This document shows positions 31,440 through 40,418 of a stretch of DNA of 64,000 bases, in pieces (within the stretch, counting starts at the first letter, position 1; the number at the start of each line of letters is the position of its first letter). The notes below the pieces were generated by a model. That model searched no databases and was not told the origin of the DNA. It saw only the letters and a list, made by a program, of their open reading frames with translations. The position numbers were made by a program, and so were the translations under genes. Source of the stretch: Cytobacillus solani (GTDB lineage: Bacteria; Bacillota; Bacilli; Bacillales; Cytobacillaceae); assembly GCF_001420595.1 (NCBI RefSeq), contig NZ_LJIX01000006.1:1925361-1989360 (forward strand). Reading direction: 5' to 3'.

Positions 31440-32315
31440 ATGATTCAATTTGGCCGAGTTTCAACAGCAATGGTTACACCTTTCGATCGGAAAGGTCATA
31501 TCGATTTTTCGAAAACAACGCAGCTTATTAATCATCTCATTGAAAATGGAACAGAATCCCTTGTTGTTGCAGGTACAACTGGGGAGTCACCAACTTTATC
31601 AAAGGAAGAAAAACTTGCATTATTTCAGCATGTGGTAAAAGTGGTTGACAAAAGGATCCCTGTTGTTGCAGGTACTGGGAGCAATAATACGTATGCCTCC
31701 ATCGAGTTAACAAAAAAGGCTGAGCAAATAGGGGTAGATGGGATTATGGCAGTAGCCCCTTATTATAATAAACCCAATCAGGAAGGACTTTATCAACACT
31801 TTAAAACCATTGCTGAAAATACGAAACTGCCAGTCATGGTTTATAACATTCCTGGACGTTCCGCAGTAAATATACTTCCAGAAACCGTCATCAGACTTTC
31901 TAAAATTCAAAACATCGTTGCTGTTAAGGAAGCTAGCGGAGATTTGAATGCAATGGCTAAAATTATTGCTGGTACAGATGAAGACTTTCTTCTATATAGC
32001 GGCGATGATGGATTAACAATCCCGGTGTTAGCAATTGGCGGTGATGGCATCGTTTCTGTTGCATCACATGTAATTGGGAATGAAATGCAGGAGATGATCC
32101 AGGCATTTTTAAATGGAGATAATAAAAAGGCCGCTTCCATTCATCGAGAACTGCTGCCAATAATGGAAGGTTTATTTGCAGCTCCGAGCCCGACTCCAGT
32201 AAAAACGGCGCTGCAGCTTAAGGGGCTTAATGTTGGCTCTGTTCGGCTGCCACTTGTTCCATTATCAGAGCAAGAAAGAACGGCATTAGTGGCATTATTT
32301 AAGACAAAAGAATAG
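31440..32315 (+). CDS. dapA: 4-hydroxy-tetrahydrodipicolinate synthase
   Basis: Condenses pyruvate with aspartate semialdehyde; class I aldolase of the NAL family. The Schiff-base Lys163 lies in VAVKEASGDL, with the preceding YNIPGRSA (Tyr) and the substrate motif GTTGESPTLS near residue 45. The 291 residues are standard. ATG 31440 follows AAAGGGAG. It is the last gene of the asd-dapG-dapA group and is followed by a strong terminator. Confidence 0.97.
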   Translation: MIQFGRVSTAMVTPFDRKGHIDFSKTTQLINHLIENGTESLVVAGTTGESPTLSKEEKLALFQHVVKVVDKRIPVVAGTGSNNTYASIELTKKAEQIGVDGIMAVAPYYNKPNQEGLYQHFKTIAENTKLPVMVYNIPGRSAVNILPETVIRLSKIQNIVAVKEASGDLNAMAKIIAGTDEDFLLYSGDDGLTIPVLAIGGDGIVSVASHVIGNEMQEMIQAFLNGDNKKAASIHRELLPIMEGLFAAPSPTPVKTALQLKGLNVGSVRLPLVPLSEQERTALVALFKTKE

Positions 32316-32324
32316 TGAATCAGG

Positions 32325-32361
32325 AAAAACCAATCAGTGATCCATTCTGATTGGTTTTTTA
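32325..32361 (+). terminator. Intrinsic terminator after dapA
   Basis: AAAAACCAATCAG pairs with CTGATTGGTTTTT (13 bp) around TGATCCATT, with the T-run extending the stem. Confidence 0.92.
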
Positions 32362-32444
32362 AATATTTTATTTATTTCCTCATTCAAGTATAATATTGGT
32401 AACTGATCTATGGTCGGACAACATATTGTAGGAGGAAGTTTACA

Positions 32445-34112
32445 TTGAACAATCAACGAAAAACAAGCATCAAGTTAATGGCATTAGGAGGAGTAGGGGA
32501 ATTCGGTAAAAATATGTACCTTGTGGAAGTAGATGGGGACATATTTGTACTGGATGCAGGACTAATGATTCCAGAAAATGAAATGCTCGGAATTGATATT
32601 GTTATTCCTGACATCACTTACCTGATACAAAATAAGGAGAGAGTACAGGGAATATTTTTGACACATGGACACGAAGATCATATCGGTGCTCTTTCTTATA
32701 TATTAACAGAAATTGATGTTCCTGTGTATGGGACAAGACTTACACTTGAACTGGCAAAAGCAAAAGTGAAGGAACAAGAATTTAAAGGAAGTCCGAAATT
32801 TATCGAGGTTAATACAGATACAAAAGTTGAATGCAGCTCAGCAAAAGTATCTTTTTTTCATACTACCCATAGCATTCCTGACAGTGTGGGCATTTGTGTC
32901 CACACGCTGGAAGGAAGTATTGTCTATACGGGGGATTTTAAATTTGATCAAGCAGCATCAAACGGATACAAAACAAATATTGGCAAAATGGCGCAAATTG
33001 GTGATGAAGGTGTTCTTTGTCTCTTATCTGACAGTACGGAGGCAGAAAAACCTGGGTATACTTTATCAGAATCAAAAGTAGTAAAACAGGTAACAGATGT
33101 ATTTCAACGGGCACAGGGAAGAATTATTGCTGCTTCATTTGCTTCAGATATTATAAGAATTCAGCATGTTTTTGATGCAGCTTTTGAAAGTCGAAGAAAA
33201 GTAGCAATCGTGGGCAGATTTACGCAAACGGCAGTTGATATAGCTCTCCAGAATGGATATTTACTCGTTGCTGAAGACACGATGATCCCAATCACAGAAA
33301 TATCAGCATATGCTGATGATGAGCTTGTAATTTTAACGACAGGCACTGAAGGTGAAACGATAGAAGTTCTTCAGAAAATGGCTAAACAGACCCATAAGCA
33401 AGTAAATGTAAAAAAAGGAGATACCGTTCTTCTTGCAGGTTCGCCAATAAGGGGAAGCGAGGTATTCATTGCTAGAACCATTGATAAGCTATATCGTGCA
33501 GGTGCCAGCGTGATTTCTGGAAAAGGAACCTTCAATACGTTAAGTCATGGAAGCCAAGAAGAATTAAAGTTTATGATCAACTTGATGAAACCGAAGTTTT
33601 TTATTCCAGTTCATGGTGAGTACCGGATGTTAAAGGCACATGCAAAGTTAGCCTTGGAATGTGGCTTAACAAATGATCAGATTTTTATACCTGAAAAAGG
33701 CGAAGTGGCAGAGCTGGCAGATGAAAAAATACGTCCTGCAGGCCGTATTCCAGCCGGGAATGTGCTCATTGATGGGAGTGGGGTAGGAGATGTTGGAAAT
33801 ATTGTCCTAAGAGATCGTAAACTCCTTTCACAAGATGGAATTTTATTAGTGGTTGTCACCTTAAATAAAAAAGAGAAAAAAATATCAGCAGGACCGGAAA
33901 TCATTTCTAGAGGTTTTGTTTATGTAAGGGAGTCGGAAGAGCTACTTGTGGAAGCAACAAAAAGAGTGCGCGATATTGTAGAAAGAAGCATCTCGAAAGA
34001 TTCTTTCGATTGGACAGGCATCAAACAAGATATGAGAGATGAACTGAACCAATATTTATTTGAGAAAACAAAACGACGACCAATGATACTACCGATTATT
34101 ATGGAGGTATAG
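32445..34112 (+). CDS. rnjB: Ribonuclease J2
   Basis: Metallo-beta-lactamase/beta-CASP ribonuclease, 555 residues, in the dapA-tepA position of B. subtilis rnjB. In B. subtilis J1 and J2 form a complex that acts in mRNA decay. It has HGHEDH at residues 74-79 (a complete HxHxDH zinc motif), TTHSIPDS, YTGDFKFD, and IPVHGEYR in the beta-CASP part, then a C-terminal domain with GPEIISRGFVYVRESE. The start is TTG 32445, with AGGAGG (32430-32435) 9 bases before. As recalled, B. subtilis J2 lacks several of these metal ligands, while this protein keeps them. Confidence 0.93.
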   Translation: MNNQRKTSIKLMALGGVGEFGKNMYLVEVDGDIFVLDAGLMIPENEMLGIDIVIPDITYLIQNKERVQGIFLTHGHEDHIGALSYILTEIDVPVYGTRLTLELAKAKVKEQEFKGSPKFIEVNTDTKVECSSAKVSFFHTTHSIPDSVGICVHTLEGSIVYTGDFKFDQAASNGYKTNIGKMAQIGDEGVLCLLSDSTEAEKPGYTLSESKVVKQVTDVFQRAQGRIIAASFASDIIRIQHVFDAAFESRRKVAIVGRFTQTAVDIALQNGYLLVAEDTMIPITEISAYADDELVILTTGTEGETIEVLQKMAKQTHKQVNVKKGDTVLLAGSPIRGSEVFIARTIDKLYRAGASVISGKGTFNTLSHGSQEELKFMINLMKPKFFIPVHGEYRMLKAHAKLALECGLTNDQIFIPEKGEVAELADEKIRPAGRIPAGNVLIDGSGVGDVGNIVLRDRKLLSQDGILLVVVTLNKKEKKISAGPEIISRGFVYVRESEELLVEATKRVRDIVERSISKDSFDWTGIKQDMRDELNQYLFEKTKRRPMILPIIMEV

Positions 34113-34150
34113 TCTAAACAAAATGGCACAGCTCTTTGCTGTGCTATCTA

Positions 34151-34342
34151 TGTCCGTTCAGCTTCAACGCCTACACATTTCAGTTAAGCCCCTCAGAAAG
34201 GTAAAGGACAACTTTCTGAGGGGCATGTTTGTCCTTGTCAGTGGTGAGCACACAAAGGAAAGTTCCTTAGAGTAAGCTTTGCAGGACCAAGCAGTTAAGC
34301 AGTTCTTTAATGTCCTGAAGGTGCTTCTGCATTTGCTCTTTA
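34151..34342 (+). repeat. Dispersed intergenic repeat, copy 4 (long, diverged)
   Basis: Occupies most of the 321-base rnjB-tepA gap. It starts TGTCCGTTCAGCTTCAACGCCT and ends AAGGTGCTTCTGCATTTGCT. It shares TCCTTAGAGTAAGC with the copy at 3316 and contains its own 13-bp hairpin GCCCCTCAGAAAG (34188-34200) / CTTTCTGAGGGGC (34212-34224). Terminal arms AACGCCT and AGGTGCT still pair with one G-T. A small hairpin GCACAGC/GCTGTGC lies just before it (34125-34143). Confidence 0.65.
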
Positions 34343-34433
34343 ATTGATTTCCCGCATTAAATCCCCTCTATCGACCATACTAAACCTATATAGCTTGAAA
34401 TTTCCAGACTTATAAGGATTGAAGGGAGAAAAA

Positions 34434-35186
34434 ATGATGGGAAATGATAAAAAACAAAATGATTCTTTAAATGAACAGCAGGATCAAACAAAGGAAGAAC
34501 AGCCGCCAAGTATCATTGATAAAATACAGCAGTTAGGCCAAACTAATGTCCCGCAGCTTTCGCAAGATTCAAAAATCCATTGTTTAACAATTGTTGGACA
34601 AATTGAGGGTCACCTCCAACTGCCGCCGCAAAATAAAACGACCAAATACGAGCACCTTATTCCACAAATTGTTGCTATTGAACAAAATCCAAAAATTGAA
34701 GGATTGCTTGTCATATTGAATACTGTAGGCGGAGATGTAGAAGCTGGCTTGGCTATTTCAGAAATGCTCTCTTCTTTATCAAAACCAACTGTCTCGATTG
34801 TACTTGGAGGAGGACATTCGATTGGCGTGCCTATTGCTGTTTCATGCAATTATTCATTTATTGCTGAAACAGCAACAATGACGATCCATCCAATCCGGTT
34901 AACAGGTCTAGTAATCGGCGTCCCGCAAACATTTGAATATTTAGATAAAATGCAAGATCGGGTGATTAATTTTGTTACGAAACATTCAAATATCACTGAG
35001 GAATGTTTTAAAGATTTAATGTTTGCAAAAGGCAACCTAACAAGGGACATTGGGACAAATGTAGTTGGTACGGATGCGGTTAAATATGGGCTAATTGATA
35101 ATGTGGGGGGCATTGGTCCTGCGATAAAAAAATTAGAAGAATTGATAGAAAATAATAAACAAGGGAATGAAGGGATTGTCCAATGA
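34434..35186 (+). CDS. tepA: ClpP-like serine protease TepA
   Basis: ClpP/SppA-fold protein. It has the substrate groove motif [10 protein letters not shown], the serine nucleophile in GHSIG (about Ser129) and the catalytic His in TIHPIR (about His152). In B. subtilis TepA (YmfB) was first linked to protein translocation and later to removal of small acid-soluble spore proteins at outgrowth. ATG 34434 was chosen because GAAGGGAG lies just before it; the in-frame TTG at 34419 has no site. The 250-residue protein has a charged N-terminal region and no signal peptide. Its end overlaps ylzJ by four bases. Confidence 0.9.
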   Translation: MMGNDKKQNDSLNEQQDQTKEEQPPSIIDKIQQLGQTNVPQLSQDSKIHCLTIVGQIEGHLQLPPQNKTTKYEHLIPQIVAIEQNPKIEGLLVILNTVGGDVEAGLAISEMLSSLSKPTVSIVLGGGHSIGVPIAVSCNYSFIAETATMTIHPIRLTGLVIGVPQTFEYLDKMQDRVINFVTKHSNITEECFKDLMFAKGNLTRDIGTNVVGTDAVKYGLIDNVGGIGPAIKKLEELIENNKQGNEGIVQ

Positions 35187-35395
35187 TACTTTATACCTCA
35201 ATGCCCCATGAGCTTGTTTTTCCAACGGAGGCAGCTGAATATAATAAACAAATGATGGTTACGCATAATGGAATCCCATTGCTTGTTGAAATGGAAGGAG
35301 GCAAGGAATGTACGGTGATCCGGGTTATGAGCAGTGATCCTACACATTTCATGGATGAAAAATATACACCCGGAACAAAAATAACATTAGCTTAA
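35183..35395 (+). CDS. ylzJ: YlzJ-like small protein
   Basis: A 70-residue protein of the YlzJ family, found in spore-forming Bacillaceae between tepA and spoIIIE. Recognisable features are the N-terminal [14 protein letters not shown] and the central [18 protein letters not shown]; it has no membrane segment or catalytic motif that I can see. ATG 35183 overlaps the tepA stop (ATGA), implying translational coupling. Function unknown. A terminator follows. Confidence 0.88.
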   Translation: MILYTSMPHELVFPTEAAEYNKQMMVTHNGIPLLVEMEGGKECTVIRVMSSDPTHFMDEKYTPGTKITLA

Positions 35396-35437
35396 CAGTG
35401 TATTGATGCAATATGATATAATTAAGAGAAACTTCAG

Positions 35438-35463
35438 AGCAGCCATCAAGTGGCTGCTTTCTT
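35438..35463 (+). terminator. Intrinsic terminator after ylzJ
   Basis: GCAGCCA (35440-35446) pairs with TGGCTGC (35451-35457) around TCAA/G, followed by TTTCTTC. Confidence 0.75.
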
Positions 35464-35541
35464 CATTCAATCAGAAAAATGGATGTCAAATGCTATTTTT
35501 GTTTAAAATGAGAATAAGATGAAATTGAATAAGGTGATTAA

Positions 35542-37884
35542 ATGGCCAAGAAAAAGCGAAGAAAAACAAGGAAAAAAGAAAATTTAAAGAAAACAATCCA
35601 ATATGAGTTGCTTGCTTTAGGACTAATTGCATTATCCGCCATAGCGATGGCAAAACTCGGAGCGGTGGGAAAAGCAACAGTCATGTTTTTTCGTTTCTTC
35701 ATGGGTGAATGGTATATTTTAAGTCTATTATGTTTAATCGTTTTTGCGGGCTACCTCATGTGGAAAAGAACCATCCCATATTTATTACATACGAGATTAA
35801 TCGGCATCTACTTAATCCTATGCTCTCTCCTATTGTTGAGTCATGTTAGTCTTTTTCAACTGTTATCAAATGATGGGAAATTTCAGGACCCAAGTGTCAT
35901 TGCGAATACATGGGAATTGTTTTGGATGGAAGTAAATGGAGAAACAAGTACAACAGATTTAGGTGGAGGCATGGTTGGAGCAACCCTTTTTGCTCTCTTT
36001 TATTTTCTGTTTGATGAAGCAGGCACAAAAATAATTTCCTTTGTTTTTATTATTATAGGTTTCATTCTCTTAACCGGAAAAACTCTTGGGGATGTTTTAG
36101 GCAAAATGGGAACAGCCATATGGCATTTCTGGAAAAGACAATTGGACGCTTTTATCAGCGATTTGAAAGAATTTAAGGGATCGCAAAAAGAAAAAAAATT
36201 AGTTAAACAGGCCCAAGCACAAGAGAAAAGAGAAGAGGCGGAGAAAAAGGCATCAGAGCCTTTAATTACGATTAATAGCGGAAAAGAATCCTTCGAAGAG
36301 CCTAATCCTGAACCTATCATCTCTAGTTTTACACAGAAGGCTACGTATGCGAATGAGAAAGCAGAAGATTCTGTGCAAAAAAAGGAGAAGCAGCAATCAG
36401 CTCCAGAATCAGAAGTAGATTCCTCGCCTCAGATTAAATTTACAGAAGTTGAAAATAAAGATTATGAATTGCCGCCAATGAGATTATTAAAGCTCCCTCG
36501 GCAGACCGATCAAAGTGGGGAATATGAATTAATCCATGCAAATGCAGCCAAGCTGGAAAGGACTTTCCAAAGCTTTGGTGTAAAGGCACGGGTTACCCAG
36601 GTGCATTTAGGACCAGCTGTAACGAAATATGAAGTGCACCCAGATGTAGGGGTGAAGGTGAGCAAAATTGTCAGCTTAAATGATGATTTAGCACTTGCGC
36701 TGGCCGCTAAGGATATTCGGATAGAGGCGCCGATCCCTGGTAAATCAGCCATTGGAATTGAAGTTCCTAATTCTGAAGTTGCCATGGTGTCGTTAAGAGA
36801 AGTGATTGAATCAAAGCAAAATGATCAGCCGAATTCAAAACTATTAATTGGACTTGGCCGTGATATAACAGGTGAGTCTGTATTAGCAGAACTAAATAAA
36901 ATGCCACATTTACTTGTGGCAGGTGCAACTGGAAGCGGAAAAAGTGTCTGTATTAATGGCATTATTACGAGTATCTTAATGAGAGCAAAACCGCACGAAG
37001 TCAAAATGATGATGATTGACCCGAAAATGGTAGAATTAAATGTTTATAATGGGGTTCCTCATTTACTGGCACCAGTTGTAACTGATGCCAAGAAAGCTTC
37101 TCAAGCACTTAAAAAGGTTGTCAGCGAGATGGAGAGACGTTATGAATTATTCTCCCATTCAGGTACAAGAAATATTGAAGGGTACAATGATTATGTGAAG
37201 AGATATAATGCAGAAGAGGAAGGCCAGCAGCCCCTCTTGCCATACATTGTCGTAATTGTGGATGAGCTTGCAGATTTAATGATGGTTGCCTCTTCTGATG
37301 TTGAAGATGCTATCACAAGGCTTGCACAAATGGCTAGAGCTGCGGGAATCCATCTAATCATAGCAACACAGCGTCCTTCAGTTGATGTCATCACAGGAGT
37401 CATTAAAGCCAATATTCCTTCCCGAATTGCATTTGCCGTTTCATCTGCAACTGATTCACGTACTATTCTAGACATGGGTGGTGCCGAAAAATTGCTGGGA
37501 AGAGGAGATATGCTCTTCCTGCCAGTCGGTGCATCCAAGCCTGTTCGGGTTCAAGGGGCATTTTTGTCAGATGAAGAGGTTGAGGAAGTTGTCAGCTTTG
37601 TCATTGATCAGCAAAAGGCGCAATATCAGGAAGAAATGATTCCAGATGATATACCAGAAACAACAACGGAAGTCGACGATGATCTGTATGATGAGGCAGT
37701 GGAACTTATACTTGAAATGCAAACAGCCTCTGTTTCCATGCTGCAGCGACGATTCCGAATTGGCTATTCAAGGGCAGCAAGACTGATTGATGAAATGGAA
37801 GCAAGAGGGATCGTTGGTCCATATGAAGGCAGTAAGCCAAGGGCAGTTCTGCTTGGTAAGCCTTCTGATGAAGCGAGTTCATAA
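35542..37884 (+). CDS. spoIIIE: DNA translocase SpoIIIE (FtsK family)
   Basis: Septum-localised DNA pump that moves the chromosome into the forespore and clears trapped DNA in cell division. Residues about 20-180 form a membrane domain with four hydrophobic segments, followed by a charged Lys/Glu linker (about 200-310) and the motor: Walker A GATGSGKS at 461-468, Walker B region [11 protein letters not shown], and [13 protein letters not shown]. The C-terminal gamma winged-helix domain (about 715-775, [21 protein letters not shown]) reads the DNA orientation sequences. At 780 residues it is full length. It starts at ATG 35542 behind AAGGTGA. Confidence 0.97.
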   Translation: MAKKKRRKTRKKENLKKTIQYELLALGLIALSAIAMAKLGAVGKATVMFFRFFMGEWYILSLLCLIVFAGYLMWKRTIPYLLHTRLIGIYLILCSLLLLSHVSLFQLLSNDGKFQDPSVIANTWELFWMEVNGETSTTDLGGGMVGATLFALFYFLFDEAGTKIISFVFIIIGFILLTGKTLGDVLGKMGTAIWHFWKRQLDAFISDLKEFKGSQKEKKLVKQAQAQEKREEAEKKASEPLITINSGKESFEEPNPEPIISSFTQKATYANEKAEDSVQKKEKQQSAPESEVDSSPQIKFTEVENKDYELPPMRLLKLPRQTDQSGEYELIHANAAKLERTFQSFGVKARVTQVHLGPAVTKYEVHPDVGVKVSKIVSLNDDLALALAAKDIRIEAPIPGKSAIGIEVPNSEVAMVSLREVIESKQNDQPNSKLLIGLGRDITGESVLAELNKMPHLLVAGATGSGKSVCINGIITSILMRAKPHEVKMMMIDPKMVELNVYNGVPHLLAPVVTDAKKASQALKKVVSEMERRYELFSHSGTRNIEGYNDYVKRYNAEEEGQQPLLPYIVVIVDELADLMMVASSDVEDAITRLAQMARAAGIHLIIATQRPSVDVITGVIKANIPSRIAFAVSSATDSRTILDMGGAEKLLGRGDMLFLPVGASKPVRVQGAFLSDEEVEEVVSFVIDQQKAQYQEEMIPDDIPETTTEVDDDLYDEAVELILEMQTASVSMLQRRFRIGYSRAARLIDEMEARGIVGPYEGSKPRAVLLGKPSDEASS

Positions 37885-37892
37885 ATAAAAAA

Positions 37893-37922
37893 AAGGTCCA
37901 TCAGTAGATGGATCTATTTTTA
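37893..37922 (+). terminator. Intrinsic terminator after spoIIIE
   Basis: GGTCCATC (37895-37902) pairs with GATGGATC (37907-37914) around AGTA, followed by TATTTTTAT. Confidence 0.82.
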
Positions 37923-38132
37923 TGCTATACTAATCAACATGATTAAAAATGGGATAATTTTAATGAGAATAGCTTGAAAAAATAGAGGGGAAATATTCAT
38001 TTAATAAATATATTAGACCTAGTGAAAAAGAAGTTGTAATCCCGATGACACCGTTTTCAAGACAATATTCATTTTTCGTTCTAATAACTGAAAATGGGAG
38101 TGATAATTTAATCACCTTTTTAAGTCATTTTT
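37923..38132. other. Non-coding gap between spoIIIE and ymfC
   Basis: No credible gene is seen. A short hairpin GTGAT (38100-38104) / ATCAC (38111-38115) followed by CTTTTTAAG could be a minor terminator. The rest is A/T-rich. Confidence 0.4.
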
Positions 38133-38177
38133 GAAAATACTATTTCATTATTGGGTAAAAAGTGTTATAGTATTTTC
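38133..38177. promoter_or_regulatory. ymfC promoter with overlapping palindrome (candidate GntR operator)
   Basis: An extended -10, TGTTATAGT (38163-38171), lies about 75 bases before ymfC. A perfect 10-bp inverted repeat GAAAATACTA (38133-38142) / TAGTATTTTC (38168-38177) spans the promoter, its right arm overlapping the -10 box. Autoregulation by the GntR protein YmfC is a reasonable inference. Confidence 0.5.
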
Positions 38178-38245
38178 GATTAGTAGGAATGATTGAACAT
38201 CAGAGGTCTGATGTCCTTTACGAAAATTGGTTGGAGGAACACTGA

Positions 38246-38971
38246 ATGTCTATTAAGTCAGATAACCGGCATTTATATTTACAAGTGATTGACCATTTGA
38301 AGCAAGATATTGAAAACGGGATTTATAAGGAAAGAGAAAAACTTCCTTCTGAATTCGATCTTGCTAAGCAGCTTGGGGTAAGCCGAGCAACACTCCGGGA
38401 AGCACTTCGAATTCTCGAAGAAGAAAACGTTATCATTCGACGTCATGGAGTTGGTACATTTGTAAATGCAAAGCCTTTGTTTACTTCAGGAATTGAACAG
38501 CTAAGCAGCGTTACTGACATGATATTGCAAGCAGGGATGAAGCCTGGGACCATTTTCTTAAGTTCATCAACAATAGGACCGACAGAAGAGGATATCCGCC
38601 GTTTCTCATGTACGATGGATGAAGAAATTGTGGTGATTGAAAGGGTTAGAACCGCTAATGGTGAACCAGTAGTGTATTGTATTGATAAAGTTCCTGATAA
38701 AATACTAACTGGTACTTTTTCTCACGAGCAAGAATCCATTTTCAATATGCTTGAAAATGGAACAAGCCGGAGGATTACATATGCGGTTGCTTCAATAGAA
38801 CCGATCGGCTACCACGAAAAAGTTTCGCCAATCCTCGAATGTGATCCTGAAACTGCATTGCTTGTACTGAAGCAAATGCATTTCGATGAAATGGACGAGC
38901 CTATTCTCTATTCAGTCAATTATTTTAGAGCCGATAAGTTTAGCTTCCAAGTCCTTAGAAAAAGAATTTAA
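38246..38971 (+). CDS. ymfC: GntR/HutC-family transcriptional regulator YmfC
   Basis: A 241-residue regulator with an N-terminal winged helix (residues 10-75: [32 protein letters not shown], then a RHGVGTFV wing) and a C-terminal UTRA effector-binding domain typical of the HutC subfamily. ATG 38246 follows TTGGAGG. It stands just upstream of the lipoprotein/ABC transporter genes, which it may control; its effector is unknown. Confidence 0.92.
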   Translation: MSIKSDNRHLYLQVIDHLKQDIENGIYKEREKLPSEFDLAKQLGVSRATLREALRILEEENVIIRRHGVGTFVNAKPLFTSGIEQLSSVTDMILQAGMKPGTIFLSSSTIGPTEEDIRRFSCTMDEEIVVIERVRTANGEPVVYCIDKVPDKILTGTFSHEQESIFNMLENGTSRRITYAVASIEPIGYHEKVSPILECDPETALLVLKQMHFDEMDEPILYSVNYFRADKFSFQVLRKRI

Positions 38972-39054
38972 AAGAAAAGGCTAAAAAGGATTTAAACAAT
39001 CGTGACTTTAATAATTTCTACTATCGGGTAAAAAAATAATAGGGGGTACATACC

Positions 39055-40164
39055 TTGAAAAAACGCAAATTTGGTCTAGTTTTGTCACTTGCACTAGCAG
39101 CCGGAACGATTTTAGGTGCTTGTGGAAATGGTGACAAAAAGGATGAAGGTACAGCTAAGGACGGCGGAGATAAAGAAAGCAAGTTCTCAGTTGCAATGGT
39201 AACAGATGTTGGCGGTGTGGATGACAAATCATTCAACCAATCTGCTTGGGAAGGTCTTAAAGCTTTCGGTTCTGAAAATGGACTTGAGCAAGGAAAAGGC
39301 GGATATGACTACCTTCAGTCTAAATCAGATGCAGACTATGCGACAAACTTAAATAAGCTTGCTCGTGAAGATTTCTCTCTAATTTTCGGAATTGGTTTTA
39401 AATTAAAAGCTGACGTTGATACAATTGCAAAGCAACAAAAAGATGTTCACTTCGGAATTATTGATGATGTGGTTGAACAGCCAAACGTTGTAAGCGTATT
39501 ATTTAAAGAACAAGAGGCTGCATTCCTTGCTGGAGTTGCTGCTGCAAAAACAACGAAAACAAATCATATCGGCTTTATCGGCGGTATGGAAAGCCCAGTT
39601 ATTGAGCGTTTCGAAGCTGGGTTCCTAGCTGGTATCCAAGCTGTAAACCCTGATATCAAAGTAGACGTTCATTATACTGGCGCTTTTGATAAAGCGGATT
39701 TAGGTAAGGCAACTGCTGCACAAATGTATTCTTCTGGTGCTGATGTAATTTTCCACGCTGCTGGTGGTACTGGTAACGGATTATTTACTGAAGCAAAAGA
39801 CCTTAAGAAAAAAGACCCAACAAGAGAAGTTTGGGCAATCGGTGTTGACTCTGACCAATCAGGCGAAGGTGTAGTTGAAATCGACGGAAAAGAACATAAT
39901 GTAATCATTACATCTGCAATGAAGGGTGTTTCCCATGCAGTTCAAGATATTTCTAAAAAGGCTATGGATGGAAAGTTCCCTGGCGGAGAAACAATTGTTT
40001 ATGGTTTAGCTGAAGATGGTGTTAGCTTAGCTCCTATTAATGAAGAAGTAACAACAAAAGCAGACATCGAAACTGCTGTAAAAGAATGGACAGATAAAAT
40101 CAAGAATGGTGACATTACTGTTCCTGGTACATTAGATGAGCTAGCAAATTTCAAAGCAGAATAA
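39055..40164 (+). CDS. BmpA/Med-family nucleoside-binding lipoprotein of an ABC transporter
   Basis: Solute-binding lipoprotein. The signal peptide (residues 1-22) ends in the lipobox LGAC with Cys23, followed by a charged linker and a PnrA/BmpA-type periplasmic-binding fold: [40 protein letters not shown] and [13 protein letters not shown]. Members such as NupN (YufN) of B. subtilis bind guanosine and other purine nucleosides. TTG 39055 follows AGGGGG with 8-base spacing. It is followed by a terminator hairpin and then the transporter genes, an arrangement that allows more binding protein than permease. At 369 residues it is full length. Confidence 0.92.
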   Translation: MKKRKFGLVLSLALAAGTILGACGNGDKKDEGTAKDGGDKESKFSVAMVTDVGGVDDKSFNQSAWEGLKAFGSENGLEQGKGGYDYLQSKSDADYATNLNKLAREDFSLIFGIGFKLKADVDTIAKQQKDVHFGIIDDVVEQPNVVSVLFKEQEAAFLAGVAAAKTTKTNHIGFIGGMESPVIERFEAGFLAGIQAVNPDIKVDVHYTGAFDKADLGKATAAQMYSSGADVIFHAAGGTGNGLFTEAKDLKKKDPTREVWAIGVDSDQSGEGVVEIDGKEHNVIITSAMKGVSHAVQDISKKAMDGKFPGGETIVYGLAEDGVSLAPINEEVTTKADIETAVKEWTDKIKNGDITVPGTLDELANFKAE

Positions 40165-40180
40165 TAATTGAAATAAAAAT

Positions 40181-40221
40181 GGAATAAGCGGGTTGCAGAA
40201 CTGACCCCTTATTCCTTTTTT
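40181..40221 (+). terminator. Terminator between the binding protein and the ABC genes
   Basis: GGAATAAG (40181-40188) pairs with CTTATTCC (40208-40215), with an inner GGGT/ACCC stem, followed by TTTTTTAAG. Read-through or a separate promoter must supply the ATPase and permease mRNA. Confidence 0.8.
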
Positions 40222-40266
40222 AAGCAATTATTCAGACAGTTTCTATTTTGGTAATTTAATTGAAGT

Positions 40267-40346
40267 GTTGAAGCTATTCAACTTTTCACTTAGGTTAATC
40301 AACTATAGACTAGTATTGATTTAATAATATAGAATTTATTTCTATA
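40267..40346. repeat. Two short palindromes in the leader of nupO
   Basis: GTTGAAGCTATTCAAC (40267-40282) and TATAGAATTTATTTCTATA (40328-40346) are perfect short palindromes in the 250-base gap before nupO. No gene lies here. They could be operators or mRNA structures; no match to a known box is recognised. Confidence 0.35.
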
Positions 40347-40418
40347 GTTTATTTTTTCAGTTTTAAAAGTCTGACCTCTTACTACTAAAAATTTCCTTAT
40401 TTTTAAAGGAGTGAAAAA

